Shown: piece after piece, positions 11,043 through 23,200 of the stretch
How positions within the stretch are numbered: the stretch's first letter is position 1
Layout of the letters: each line of letters starts with the position of its first letter
Assembly (NCBI GenBank): GCA_001643675.2
Contig: LSRY02000056.1
Coordinates: 129,001 to 193,000 of the forward strand
From: Monocercomonoides exilis
Lineage: Eukaryota > Preaxostyla > Oxymonadida > Polymastigidae
Direction: 5' to 3'
Length of the DNA stretch: 64,000 bases
The notes under the pieces: generated by a model
Databases searched by the model: none
Seen by the model: the letters and a program-made list of their open reading frames with translations, nothing else
Told to the model about the DNA's origin: nothing
Position numbers and translations under genes: made by a program

Positions 11043-12645
11043 ATGAAGGTTTGCCACTCATGAAAGCGAAAAGCATTCATTTTCGAATGAAATATAATTA
11101 CTCTTTAAATTTATCTTTTTTCATATCGAAAAATTTAGCTCAATATTTCATACCCAGCCACTGGGCAGCAAAAGTTGATTGAGATCAACGATGAGCAGAA
11201 GATGTTTGTAGTATTCACCAAAGCTTTTTGATATATGAGTTTTATTGCGTTTTTTCTATATGCAACTTTTAGCCACATCTTCATGGAAAAGCAGATGGGT
11301 CAGGAAGTTGATGGAAGTGCTTTGGGTGAAGAATTCAAAGGATACATTTTCAAGATCTCTGGCGGAAACGACAAACAGGGATTCCCAATGAAACAGGGTA
11401 TTTTGTCTGCAAATCGTGTTCGTATTATCCTCAAGAAAGGTATAGACATTTTCTTGAATTATCTTTTTTATTGATCAACTTCTGAACAAATGTATTTGAA
11501 TACGGTTAGGTGATAAATGCTTCCGTGAACGTAGAGAAGGAGAGAGAAAGAGAAAGTCTGTTCGTGGATGCATTGTGTCCAACGATATCTGTGTTTTGGA
11601 TTTGGTCATCACAAAGAAGGGACCAAAGGACATTGAAGGAATCACAGACAAGCCAAGGCCCAGACGTCTCGGACCAAAAAGAGCTGGAAACATCCGCAAA
11701 CTCTTCGGATTGCCAAAGACAGCTGATGTGAGGAAATATGTTATCCGTAGGAAGTTACCAAAGGGAGGATCAAAGGCACCAAAGATCCAAAGACTTATCA
11801 CTCCACTTCGCATTGCTCGTAAGAAGTATCTCGCAAAGAAGAAGATTGCATCAGCAAAGAAGACAACAAAAGAGCTTCTTGCCTACAAGAAGATGCTTCT
11901 TGAGAAGAGAAATGAGAAGAAGAAGGAAGCCATTGAGAAGGCCAGAAAGAAGTTGCAACTCAAGAAGTTGAAGGAGAAGAAGGAAGCCAAAAAGAGATGG
12001 CTGAAAAAGATTGCCAGCATCGAAAAGAAGACAGGAAAGAAATACGTTGTTGCTCCAAAGAAGCCAAAGACAAAGAAAGTTGAGGTTGCCCAAAAAGTTG
12101 ATACAAAGAAATACGATGTTGATAATGTTGACAAATCACACAAAGCCGCTCCATTGCCAGCAATCTTGCTTGCTGAGCTCGACAAGAAATCAGGGAAGAA
12201 ATCAAAAGCAACAAAGGGATCTGCAAAGACTGCCACAAAAGCCCCAGCAAAGACAGTTGCTCCAGCAAAGAAGGCAACAAAGGAAACACCAAAAACTGTT
12301 ACAAAAGCAACAAAAGTTGAGAAGAAAGTTGCAACAAAAGAAGCACCAAAGGCAGCAGCCAAAGCCACAAAAGCAACAAAAGAAGTGAAACCAACAAAAG
12401 CAGCCAAGCCCGCAAAGGAAGCTCCAAAAACTGCGCAGAAAGCAGCTCCAAAGGCAGCCCCAAAATCCACATCAAAAGCAACTGAAAAAGTTGCAAAGAA
12501 GGCTGAACCTAAGGCTGCACCAAAAGCATCTCAAAAGGCTTCACCAAAACCCAAACAAGCTCCAGCTCCATCAAAATCTGCTCCAAAGACAACTAAAAAA
12601 GCTGCACCAAAAGCAGCAGCAAAATCTGCGCCAAAGAAAAAGTAA
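11043..12645 (+). CDS. RPS6: 40S ribosomal protein eS6 with long Lys/Ala/Pro tail
   Basis: Exons 11043-11048 (only ATGAAG), 11139-11203, 11273-11439, 11510-12645, giving about 457 aa. Frame matches at all junctions. The order [78 protein letters not shown] is diagnostic of eS6, a component of the small subunit. The usual protein is about 250 aa. Here the C-terminal Arg/Ser segment that carries the S6-kinase sites in animals is not recognisable. It is replaced by a Lys-rich helix and about 200 residues of AKKATK/PKAAPK-type repeats like linker histone H1. The first intron sits two codons after the start. Confidence 0.96.
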
Positions 12646-12952
12646 ACGCTTTTTGATTTTGGCTGGATAGTTGTTTTTTTAAATGCACGTCAATCTCAAC
12701 AAACTAAAATTATTTCGCATACAATAAAATTAATGTATTTTTATTTCACATGAAAAGTTGTGAAATGTGCAACGAGAGTCGCATATTCATTCTGCAAACA
12801 TGAGTCATAATTTTTCTTGATATGCTGTTGAACGTATATGTGAAAAAATATTATTGATTCTTTTCATTATAAGCCAGTACTGAGGTTTGAAAAATTGACA
12901 AAATGGATTAAAGATTTATTAATGGCAAGAGATCAGCATTTTTTTAATCATC
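12646..12952. other. Intergenic
   Basis: Short spacer between two same-strand genes. It contains an AATAAAATTAATG-like A/T-rich stretch that could serve in 3' end formation; nothing else is recognised. Confidence 0.4.
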
Positions 12953-14057
12953 ATGAAGATCGTGGAATACAGGACACAGCTGCCAATTGGAATGGATGAG
13001 TTTCTTATAGGCCAACTGTTTGCAGCGAACCTTAAAAGCTAAATAATGAAACTATTTGTTTTTTAAATGTTATAGATATATGGTTGCAAAAGCGTCTGCA
13101 CAAAACAGTGGGGGAGGTGATGGTATCGAAGTTCTTAAAAACGAGCCATTTGTTAAGGATGGAGTAAATGGCATTTACACTTTTAAGGTTTTATTTATTT
13201 TATGCATAACTTTTATCATTCGTATTTTGTAATTTGCCTTTATTTTTTGAAATTTTTTGAATTTTCGAATGAAACTTAATGAACATAGCGCATGCACATT
13301 GCATCAAGGGTTCCAAAATTCTTACGAGTAATTCTCCCAAAGAATGCTTTGATATTGGAAGAAGAATCGTGGAATGCCTTTCCATATACGAAAACTATGT
13401 ATACAAATCCATGGCTAAAGAAAGATTTTTCTTTGACAATAGAGTCAATGCACATTGAAGGAGCAGGGCCCGTTGATAATGTGCGAAATTTTTATTATCT
13501 GAACCATTTGCAAAAATAATTATTAATGAATTCGTTATTAGGCCCTTAAACTGACGGATAAAGAATTGAAAATGAGAAAAATTGAAGTAATTGATCTTGG
13601 AGACAAAGTTGTATGCAATTTTTATAATTTCTATTCTTTGTGATTTATTGAATATATAATTATATGTATTATAATTCAATTGAAAGAAAACAAAATCAAA
13701 AGAGTACAAATGCAGCGAAGACTGCACTGTTTTCAAATCTGCAAAAACAGGAAGAGGACCTCTTGCGCCAAAGTGGTGGGAGAAAGCAGAAGAAAAAGGA
13801 TGGCCAGTAATGACAGCTTACAAAGTGATGAAGCTACACTTCAAATGGTTTGGGCTCCAGACGATTGTGGAGAATTACGCGGCGTCGCTTTGCAAGAATG
13901 TGTTTGGAAATGCACACAGACAGCAGTTCTGCTGGATTGACGAGTATTACGGGATGACCATGGACGATGTGCGTGCATTCGAGAAGCAACAGCAACAGGC
14001 AGCGATTAAGGTTTCTAAACATATAGCTTGGAATCATTTTGCTAATTTATGGATTTT

Positions 14058-14121
<64 letters not shown>

Positions 14122-14667
14122 TTTGTAATTCTTATTGTATTTTTGTATCTTTTTTGCTGATCAAAATCTTCAATATTAATTGAATATGCGCCTTCTCTCC
14201 TTTCTGATAAATGATTAATCAATTGAATGATATCACAAAAGGGTCTGTCTGAAGCACCGGTTGCTCCTCAAGACGACGACGAAGAAGAGAAAACAGCCAC
14301 TCCACAGCCATCTGCAACAGAAGCGCCGTCGTCAGCCACGCCATCTGAAGACACAACAGCCCCAGCCATTTCATCAGAGCAGCCTTCCTCCTCTGCCACT
14401 CCTTCTGCAAACCCTTCTGAAGCAGCTCCTGTTAGCACGACTGCCCCTTCTTCTGCTTCAGATCCAGCTGATGAGTCAAAAACAGGGGCAATTTCAGTTC
14501 AAAAGACTGACACAGCACCAGAAGCAGAGGCTTCTGGAACATTGACAGGAGACAAAGAGCATCCAGCTGATCTGACTGTGAAGGATTCAACAGAACAATC
14601 AGCCCCGTCTGCATCGGAGGCGAACAGCGCAGACAAAGAAATTCATGAAGAGAAAAAAGAAGAGTAA
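12953..14667 (+). CDS. Phosphatidylinositol transfer protein (class I PITP-like)
   Basis: Exons 12953-13017, 13076-13187, 13289-13480, 13542-13610, 13687-14010, 14242-14667, about 395 aa, all junctions in phase. The reading starts [17 protein letters not shown], matching the PITP N-terminus. It continues with [39 protein letters not shown], then [16 protein letters not shown] and the core [14 protein letters not shown]...[20 protein letters not shown]. These are the conserved lipid-binding and C-terminal elements of PITPalpha/beta. The protein moves phosphatidylinositol and phosphatidylcholine between membranes in the cytosol. The last exon adds about 140 residues of Ser/Ala/Pro/Glu-rich disorder absent from animal PITPs. 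The last intron (14011-14241) contains a long CTTT microsatellite. Confidence 0.95.
14059..14123 (+). repeat. (CTTT)n microsatellite inside the last PITP intron
   Basis: About 16 tandem CTTT units occupy 14059-14123, in the intron 14011-14241. It reads as a pyrimidine tract on the transcribed strand but lies about 120 nt from the acceptor. Likely length-variable between strains or haplotypes. Confidence 0.9.
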
Positions 14668-15068
14668 ATATTTCCATTTAATGATAACATGATGCGATGA
14701 AAAATTGATTGGGAAATCAAAAAAAGATATATGTAGAGAGACAGTGGATAGTTATTTTTATGCTGTCTTTTGTTTTATTGATTTTTTTAAATCACTCTTT
14801 TCAATATGTTAATAATGTTTGCTTTTTATTTTCTTGTTTTTTAGTATTCACTCATTTCATTTTTTTTATAATTTTTATAATTCACTCAATAAAGACAATT
14901 CAGCATATGACTTTGTTCATATTTTGCTCTTACCGTAATTGCATTTTTATCACAAATATAATACCCCACAAACATCTAGCTTTCATTTATAACGATTAGA
15001 ATGAAATGCTGTGAAAATGTTAAATTTTAAATTTCAAAATATTCTATATAGGGAATTGATCAATTTTT
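14668..15068. other. Intergenic
   Basis: AT-rich spacer. The plus-strand open frame at 14709-14999 encodes only Phe/Ile-rich residues as expected from random AT-rich DNA and is not called. Confidence 0.45.
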
Positions 15069-15957
15069 ATGAGTCAGAATTCATTATCTGTTTGCTTTTT
15101 TTATCAATTTGTTTTATTTTGAAAACAGTCATCATGAATAATAAATCAGGGTAAAAAGAAAAACTTTCAAGTCCATGCTGGAGCACAAAAACGCACGAAC
15201 ATTGAAGTTTCAAAACCTTCGGGGACTACTGCTGATGTTTGAATTTTACCCCCAAATATTTTGAAATATTTATATAATGTATTTTTTTTTTTTTTTTTTT
15301 TAATTTTCGTTGAATAGTTTTTAAATTTTCTTTCATTGAAAGAAAAGGAAAAAGAAGAATATGATAAAAAGATGAAAGAAAAAATGCACAAATCTGCTCT
15401 AGAAAAGGCAGAATTGTTAAACAATGCTTTAAAAAACAATATGCAAAATAGTAAAACGGAAAATTCATCTTTTACTGAAAATCAAGAGTCAGAAAAGCCG
15501 CACGAAACAAGTGTATGTTTTGTTTCATTAATAAAATGAAGACCATTCTCAAAATTATTATTATAAGGGAAATATAAAGCCCGAAGAAATTGCTAATCGA
15601 CTTAAAGAAGCAATTGAACTTTCTGAACGTTTGAAAGGCGAGGACTTTTCTCGATCATTTGAAAATTCAAAATCTGTTGAGACTGAAAAAGGGAAATCTT
15701 CTTCAAAAACTGAAACACTAGAAGAATCACAATCTATTCCATCTCCTTTAGCTGAACAAACAACATCTTCAAACCAAAATACAACTAATTCTTCTGATAA
15801 ATCATCATGCTCATTTGTTTCAAAAACGATAAAAATAATTTTGGTGCTTTTTGTCAGCTCTTTATTAGTGTATTTAATTTTGGCAGCTTCAGCCAATATC
15901 GATTTTGTTTTACATCCTGAGAAATATTTCCCTCCTCAATTTGAAAAGCCACGCTAA
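15069..15957 (+). CDS. Unknown coiled-coil protein with C-terminal membrane anchor
   Basis: Exons 15069-15089, 15150-15236, 15348-15512, 15568-15957 give about 220 aa with consistent phases and GTTTGC, GTTTGA and GTATGT donors. The start MSQNSLSGKKKNFQVHAGAQ is chosen because the exon ends exactly at a consensus donor. The middle is Lys/Glu-rich and probably helical (EKEEYDKKMKEKMHKSALEK). A disordered Ser/Thr/Glu stretch follows. Near the C-terminus a single hydrophobic segment IKIILVLFVSSLLVYLILAA is followed by about 20 residues ending PPQFEKPR. This is tail-anchored topology, with the N-terminus expected in the cytosol and insertion into ER or another endomembrane. I do not recognise the family. 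The second intron contains an (T)n run, so its acceptor is less certain. Confidence 0.65.
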
Positions 15958-16142
15958 ATAATCTAAGTAATATTTGATAAATCATATCATTTATATTTTT
16001 TTTGAAGACATTTCATTTATTTTTAATTCTTGTGTATATATAAAATATTACGGAAAAAAAATATCGAAACCATTCATATTCGTTTAATAATCACAATGAT
16101 TTTTAAAAGTAATGGGACATCATTTTTTTGTTGTGTTGAAAG

Positions 16143-17139
16143 ATGAACGTGGATATTACAAATGTCGTTATTTTAAATAATCCCACCGCATATTTAAATC
16201 CTTTTCAATTTCAAATATCTTTTGAGTGCTTTAAGCCTATAAGCGATGGTATGAAAGAGAAATGAGATTTAAATATTGAGATTGTTTTTTGCATGATATA
16301 AAAATCTGATCGATAAAAAATCATAAGAAACAAATATTTCCATTTTCTATTTTTATTTGTTCTAAATTTACTCGAATTGTTTCTTTTTTTAAAGAACTCA
16401 TTTTCTTTTTATGTTTATGTTAAGATCTTGAATGGAGAGTGGTGTATATTGGGTCACCAGAAAGCACTGCAAATGATCAAGAATTAGAATCTGTACTTGT
16501 TGGTCCAGTTGCGCTTGGAAAGTCAATGTTTGTTTTGCAAGTGTGTATTTTTTTGAAAAAAATTTCATAATCACAGTAAAATTTTGTAAATTTTGATTTT
16601 TGTTCAAATTACGCAAAATCTATTTAAATATGCAATTTTTTAATAACTGCTAATATCAGGCTCCCGCTCCTGATCCAAGTAAAATACCAAATTCTGATCT
16701 TATTGGGGTAACAGCAATTCTTCTCTCTTGCCATTATCGCGAACAAGAATTTATTCGCGTTGGCTATTATCTTAAAAACGAATACACTGATCCAATATTG
16801 GCTGAAACACCACCTGAGGTATTTTTTATCCTTTTTTTAATATTTTTGTATATATTTTGATCAATCATATCCTTAAGACGCCTGATTGCTCAAAAATAAC
16901 AAGGACTATCATTGATGAACCAAGAATAACCAGATTTCAAATTAATTGGAATAAGGTATTGAAAAAAGTATTTTTGAATTTTTTTTCAAAAATGTTTTAT
17001 TCTTTTTATTTACTAGGGAGAACCTGGGTCTGAAGTGCAAGATTTTCCTCCAGAACCATCAGCCGAGGAATTAGCTGAAATAGAAAAAGAATTTGATGGA
17101 AAAGATACAAAAGGAATGGAAGAAGACAAATCAACATAA
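16143..17139 (+). CDS. ASF1: Histone chaperone ASF1
   Basis: Binds H3-H4 dimers and hands them to CAF-1 or HIRA during nucleosome assembly. Exons 16143-16248, 16425-16540, 16660-16818, 16878-16955, 17017-17139, about 193 aa, all phases consistent. Conserved ASF1 blocks follow the family order: NPTAYLNPFQFQISFEC, LEWRVVYIGSPES, LESVLVGPVALGKSMFVLQ, LIGVTAILLSCHYREQEFIR, VGYYLKNEYTD, and RITRFQINWN closing the immunoglobulin-like core. A short acidic tail (EELAEIEKEFDGKDTK) follows, as in fungal ASF1. Length is normal. Nothing appears broken. Confidence 0.96.
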
Positions 17140-17301
17140 GTGTTAATACTATTTTTCTCTTTAAAATATACATTTTATTTTTTGCGAAGGGTCAGTCTTT
17201 TTGTTTCATTCATTTCGCACTTCTCAGTGATCATTTTTCATTTAACCAACATAAAAAATTTGTTAATATCGATCAATTCCTTAATAAGATAAATCAAATC
17301 G

Positions 17302-17661
17302 ATGGGAGGAGGAAACGGCTGTAAGGCTAAAAAAGCCCAAGAAAGAAAAGCTGCTCATGCTCAAACTGGTAGCAAAGCTAAAAGTCAACTTAAATCAAAT
17401 GCCAAAGCGCAAAACATTATTTGCCAACAGTGCAAGGTTTAATCTAATTTGTGATCAAAATATTTTTAGAGAGAAAATCTAACAATGATTGTATTTAACT
17501 TTTTAAATATCAATTTTCTTTTTATTATACATTCGTTATTATTATAATAACAGCAATCATTCATGTGCACAACAAATGAAGGTCAAATGAGACAACATGC
17601 TGAGAGTCGTCACCCGACTTACACTGCACATGATTGCTTCCCTGACCATATCCCAGCATAA
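17302..17661 (+). CDS. Small C2H2 zinc-finger protein, ZNF706/4F5 type
   Basis: Two exons (17302-17436, 17554-17661) encode 80 aa, too short for most ORF callers. It begins MGGGNGCKAKKAQERKAA and continues with a basic stretch like the 4F5/SERF N-terminus. The finger is CQQCKQSFMCTTNEGQMRQH then AESRH, spacing C-x2-C-x15-H-x4-H, and the end is HDCFPDHIPA. This is the arrangement of the small eukaryotic zinc fingers related to human ZNF706 and the plant At2g23090 type. Molecular function of this family is poorly defined; nucleic-acid or translational repression roles have been proposed. The match of both halves across the intron supports the model. Confidence 0.85.
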
Positions 17662-18046
17662 TATGTATATATACGTCAATTCAAAAAAGATGTTTACAAC
17701 TTGTTGAAAACTTCTCTCCATTCGCATTGTTCATAATTTTTTATTGAACCTTAAACACCCATACGCTTTTATTTGTTAAGAATAATTTCTTATTAACTGG
17801 TAGAAATAAATAGTTATTTTTAAATAATTATGTATTTTTTATTAAAGAATTTAAAAAATTGAAAAAATTTAAAGAAATGATAAGAATTAATGGATTTCTG
17901 AAGAAATATATTGTTTATTTAATAATACTTGAAATTCAAATTGTAATATACAATATTATGAGATAAATTTTCATTTTTCATTTTCATTTTTATTTCGTTA
18001 TCAAAAACATATCATTTCTGCCCATTATTGTTTGTTAAAGATAATC
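17662..18046. other. Intergenic
   Basis: Very AT-rich spacer between the zinc-finger gene and the DDRGK1 gene. No gene, repeat or RNA structure recognised. Confidence 0.4.
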
Positions 18047-19335
18047 ATGGGGATAAATTCTTCAATTATCAAGCTTTTTACTTGCAGGTTTCAAAATCCA
18101 AATGATCCCGTGGATGATGTTTGCCTTTTGACAATGAGCTTTGAATGTTTTTTAATGATTTTTTCTTTATTTAAACAATTTAGAATGAACAACATACAAA
18201 TGAAGAAACGGGAAATGTTCGAGAACATCCCCTTCCAACTGTTCGCAATCAGCATGCATCAACACCTCAAGCAAAAGCAGCTGCAAGAAGATTGCCCGCA
18301 CCAAGAGCTGTTCCCACGCATGCAAAAACAGCTCGTCGACCTCCACGAAGGATTGCCGAGCAAAGATCAAGGAACAGAGAGGAATCAGATGAAGAATCTG
18401 AAGAAGGAAGCAATGAAAATAGAGAAAACGAACAAGCACCACTTCCCAAACCGAAAGCAACTCAAGTTAAAATGAATGCAAAGCAGCTGGCAAAACTTGA
18501 AAAAAAACGAGAGAAGCAGGAAGCTCATCAAGCGTTACAGCGAGAAATAGCAGAGAAAAAACGAATTCAAGAAGAAAAATGGAAAGCAGAAGATGAACGT
18601 CGAGCAAGAGAAGAAGAAGAAGAAAAGAAAAAAGAGGCATTGAGGAAGAAAAAAATAGAAGAAGAAAGAGAGAAAGAAAGACAGCGTTACGAAAAGGAAA
18701 AGCACAAAATTCAATTAATAGATGAAGGAAATGCGCAAACTGAAGCAAAAAAAGCAGAGGAAGTTATGAGAAATGAAATATCAACTTTTATTCGATTTGT
18801 TGCAAAAAAACGGACAGTATCAATGGAAGAGATAGCCACGCAATTTGGAATTTCTGCTCCCGATGCAGTTGAGCGAATTAGTTCGCTGCTTTCATCAGGG
18901 TCGCTTACAGGAGTGCTGGATGATCGAGGGAAATTTATCTATTTCAAACCAGAAGAGCTTAATTCAATAGCAGAATGGGTTGAAAGGAAAGGAAGAGTTT
19001 CAATTGTGGAGCTAACGGAATATGCAAATGACTTATTGAGCGAATCAATAAGGAAGGAAACGTTGAAAAGAGAAGAGAGAAGAAGGAAGAGAAAAGAAGA
19101 AGGCAAAAATGAAGAAGATGAAGAAGGTGATGATGACGATGATGATGAAGACGAAGACGAAGAAGAAGAAGAAGAAGAAGAAGAAGGTAATGATAGCATT
19201 GAGACTGAAGATGGTGAAAATAATGAAGACGAAGACGAAGAGAGCGGAAAAGAAGAGAATGAAGACGAGAACGAAGGAAGTGAAGATGGAGGCAGTGAGG
19301 TTGATGAAGACGAAGAGAAAGAAGCAGGAAATTGA
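18047..19335 (+). CDS. DDRGK1: DDRGK domain protein (UFBP1/DDRGK1), UFMylation factor
   Basis: Exons 18047-18118 and 18184-19335, about 407 aa, joined at a GTTTGC donor in phase. The diagnostic C-terminal domain is present: FIRFVAKKRTVSMEEIATQF (winged helix), SGSLTGVLDDRGKFIYFK with the DDRGK signature, then EEWVERKGRVSIVEL-like text (AEWVERKGRVSIVELTEYAN). Upstream is the family's long Arg/Glu coiled coil. In animals this protein anchors the UFM1 E3 ligase UFL1 at the ER. Two oddities stand out. The modelled N-terminus MGINSSIIKLFTC has no transmembrane anchor but fits a myristoylation consensus. About 100 residues of almost pure Glu/Asp follow the DDRGK domain. The N-terminal exon is the least certain part. 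Confidence 0.9.
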
Positions 19336-20216
19336 AAATCATAAGATTATTCAGCAGTTATTTAACACGATGGTTGTTTTTAACTATTTGTCTCCACTTC
19401 ATCATTTCTTTTATAAAACTTTTCGTCGGTTTCTTTTTCTTTTCCTCAAAGAAACTTAAAATTCTTGAGAGCATTTGCTACTTTTTCATTAAAAATGTCA
19501 TTTAAAAAAATAAAAAAAGGAAATTTTTAACTTTATTCATTGAATATCCAAATAAATGGAAATCATTGTTTGCTTGATTGAAATGCAATATATCACAAAC
19601 AATCAAATAGTCAATCAGTTAACACACAGAAATATAAGCCAAAAACTCAAAAAGAACAAAAAAATGTACATAAATGTGTCACAACTGCTTTCAACTCTCA
19701 GATGTAAAGTCGATCTGTAAAGACGCTTCTCGCCTAATGTTGCACACAGACAACATCATTCCTTGTCTGGTTGCACGACAGGTCTATTCTTTGCCTGTGA
19801 TTCTCGCAACTGATAAAAAAAAATATTCAAAGTGCCGATTGGCACCTTCACATTCATTCACTTCTCCCAGAACCAGCAGCCGAAGTTATGTATATTCTTT
19901 TTAAAAAGTTGAATATCCGTTTAAAATCAATGCGCGCAAGGCAAGTGAATGAGTAGAAAAGAAAAAAGCAAATAAAATTATGCGAAATCATAAATTAAAT
20001 CAATGAACAAAATGATAGTTCATTTATAAGCTTAGCTTCATGAAGTGAAGTTTACCAGTAGTTGGCTTACTATCTGGAACAGAACGAAGCAAAGGATTGA
20101 AAGAACCGAAAATAAACTGAAGAGAATGAAATACTGTTGAAAGGCCTTTATTCTTTTTCCTTTCAAAATTGACTGTCTCATTATTAATACAGAAGTGATA
20201 AATGAGCAGCAATACT
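19336..20216. other. Intergenic, convergent gene ends
   Basis: Lies between the 3' ends of DDRGK1 (+) and RTF1 (-). A plus-strand open frame at 19674-19904 has no recognisable domain. Both 3' UTRs must be in here; no repeat or RNA gene seen. Confidence 0.45.
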
Positions 20217-23200
20217 TTAAACAACAGATGGCTGTGTGTTCGCTTCAGAATTCTCTGCGTGTGTGTGTGGATGGGTGTGTGTGTGCGTGTGCTGATGGTG
20301 TGCTTTGTGCGCCTTTTTCTGTGCGTGCTTGTCGTCCAGTGACGAATGGCCAGGAAGTGCATATTTGTGGGCAATGGGGTGCATGTGACTTCCAATCAGT
20401 GGGACATCTGCCTCTAAGCCAGAATTGTTCATCAGCAGAGAGGAGGACCCAGATGCTGAGCCACCTGCAGCACTTCCGGTGAGCGCGTGGAGTGAAGAGT
20501 GCTTGGAAGAGCCAAACAGAGACGGGCGGTGTTTTGTGGAGTTGAGCAGCTCTGTTGCAGAGAGGGTGATGTCGTCGAGTGCATCGCCTTCTTTCCCAGC
20601 ATCAAAGGAGATGTTCAGATCGACAGCAAAGTCGTGCTCTTTCTCCAAGTCAGACGAGGAGAATGACACAGCAGAGGGAGAAAGAGGAGCAGAAAGTGCT
20701 GGAAGTGACATAGTTGAGGAAGAATTGGATGAGACAGAGAGATTGCTTGAGGAGCTTGTCATTGTTGACAGAAGCCCCAGCGACGAGAGCAGAGGTGCGG
20801 ATGCCGATGACTCGAGAGAAGGTGAAGTGGGAGAAGGAGAGACAGAAGAGCGGGCATTGGTCGACTGAGAGATCTGACTCAGCAGATCTTCCTTGTCGTC
20901 CACGAGATATCTTCGCACCTCGTCTGTCGAGTGTGGCTTGACATCTTCTGACTCCAGCGGCTGGCTCGACGATCGTTTGACTGGCTTCTCTTCGCTTCCT
21001 CCAAACAGATCATCAATTTCGTGCAGCTTGGCATCCAAGGCAGCGTTGAGCTGTGCTTCGTCCATCTTCACATTCCCCTCGCCCATTCCGTCTGAACCTG
21101 AATTGATTGCATTTTTGCCATTCGCTTCCTCTTCATACTCATCTTCATCTCCTCCAAACAGATCTTCAATGTTCTGTTTGATGGCTTCTGCTGATTCATC
21201 TTCAATTCCTTCACCCATTCCACTCTCATCTCCATTGTTTGCTCTTTCCTGATCGTCTTTCGTGTCAGCTTCCATCTTCCCTTCAGCCAACACATCTTCC
21301 TCCATCTTCTGCGCTTCAAACTCATTTTCTCGTCTTTCTGCCTCTTCTTCTTCTTCTTCGTTCTCCTCTGCCTCCTTTCTTGCCCTCTCCTCCTCCTCTT
21401 TCCTCTGCTTCTCTTCTTTCGCTCTCTTCTCTGCTGCCTCTTCCTCTTTCTTCTTTCTCATCATCTCATCCGAATTTCTCATTCTCCCAGGGTCAAACAT
21501 CTGCACAGGCAGCGTCCTAATCCTCTGAAACGGGTTGGGCTTCTTGTGCTCCATCCGCCTGGCTTCTGACTTTGCCTTCCAATCTTTCTCTCCGCTCGAT
21601 CCAGACTGCACCGAAGAAGAAGGAGAAGATGACCTCCTCCCTCCACTCGAAGAAGAAGACTGTGAAGAAGAGTGCATCCGCTTGTTCTGCTCCAAAAGCT
21701 GTCTGCGCGTGTTGAGGTTGATCTGCGTCGCCATCTCAATCGACTTTGTTGCGAGTGACACGTTCGACGCCTTTGCCTTTGCGCGCTTCTCGCTGATGAA
21801 TGCCTCCTCTGCCTCTTCCAAGCTGTCCAGCTCTCTCTGCACTTCCATCTGGACAAGCACATCTTCTGCATCCTGCGCTATCCGCAGCTTGTCCTGCAGC
21901 TCCATCTTCTTCTTCATCCGGATGATGCTCGTGTCCTTAATCTCTCTGTTGCGATCGCCTGGTCGTTCTCCACTGCCTGCTGCGCCTTGGCCGTTGTATC
22001 CAAAGCCATTCATCTTCGCTGCTTTCCTCTCTTCGCGCTGCTGCGCTATTTTCTCGTTCAGACGCTGCCGCTGGCTCCTCAACTCAACTGCAGTTGGCAG
22101 CTCTCGCCCAACACTTTCGATGCCTTTGATCCATTCATGAAGCTCTCCCTTAGAATAATAAAAGCAATAATTAAATAATTATGTAATAACAACATTTAAT
22201 TAAAAAGACAAATAGATTGAAATTTTTTAAATATATTCAGAATCACAATGATTATCAATAGGTTCGCATAAACAGAATAAGCAGAAGAGTAACAACTTAT
22301 AAGCATACCTCTGTGACGGGAGTGTTGGAGAAGTAGTTAAAAGTGCAATCTTTGTTCTGCCCATCAGCCATCGCCACACGAGCTGTCAAAAGACTGCGAT
22401 GCCGGCTGATCACATATGGCTTGGGTGCTTCGTGTTGGCGTAAAAAGGGTTGTCAAAAGTTATCACATGCAGAAATAAATAAAATACCTTCTTCGGGACT
22501 CGCTCCAGCGATCGTTCTGACTGAGTGAATCTCTCCTATCACATAATGGCGACCAGTTGTCTTGTCGGCAGAAGCTATTCTGCAGTAAAGCCCAACAAGC
22601 ATTTGACTCACGAGCATTTGGCTGTCCAAGCAAAGATAAACAACCTTTTCAATACAAAAAATATTGAATGGAGAGAACCCCAATCAATTAAAGGGTTCAA
22701 GTCAACGTTTAAATAACTCATATTTAATTAATATTAAATAAAAGTTATCTACCTCATCGACCATGTCACGAGTGACAATGCATTGTTGGAAATCACTAAC
22801 TTTAATTTTAAGTGCCTTTCCTGTTGATAGTGCATCTGATACTGCTGAAAGAGAAGAGATTAAACCACCAGTTGTGGTTTCATTTAAATCTGGCTTGGGT
22901 GCGATCTCAGAAGCAGACTGGCGTTCTCTTGCTCTTGCCCTTTCTTCTTGCTAATACAGAAAGTTGCATTTATGTTATTGAAGATAATTCCAACTCAAAT
23001 TTCTAAAAAAGTTGCCAAATTCTTTAACCTCCCTTTTTTTCCGTTCAGCAGCTCGATGTCGCTCCATCTCAGAATCCATCAATGCTCCAGCAACTGTTGC
23101 AAACGTTCTTCCACCTAATTAAAAACATAAAAAAATTTCAAGAAATAAAAAAAAAATTAAAAACAAAAAGAAAAAATTATTTGTTTTAACCTGTTGTAGA

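Noticed and set aside
14059-14123. CRISPR-like or telomeric array
   Set aside because: It is a plain CTTT tetranucleotide microsatellite within an intron. No spacers are present.
14709-14999. Possible small membrane protein ORF
   Set aside because: Phe/Ile/Leu-rich composition is expected from AT-rich DNA. No family resemblance, and the position is between well-modelled genes.
19674-19904. Small Cys-containing ORF between DDRGK1 and RTF1
   Set aside because: No start context, intron or family match, and it overlaps where the two 3' UTRs must be.
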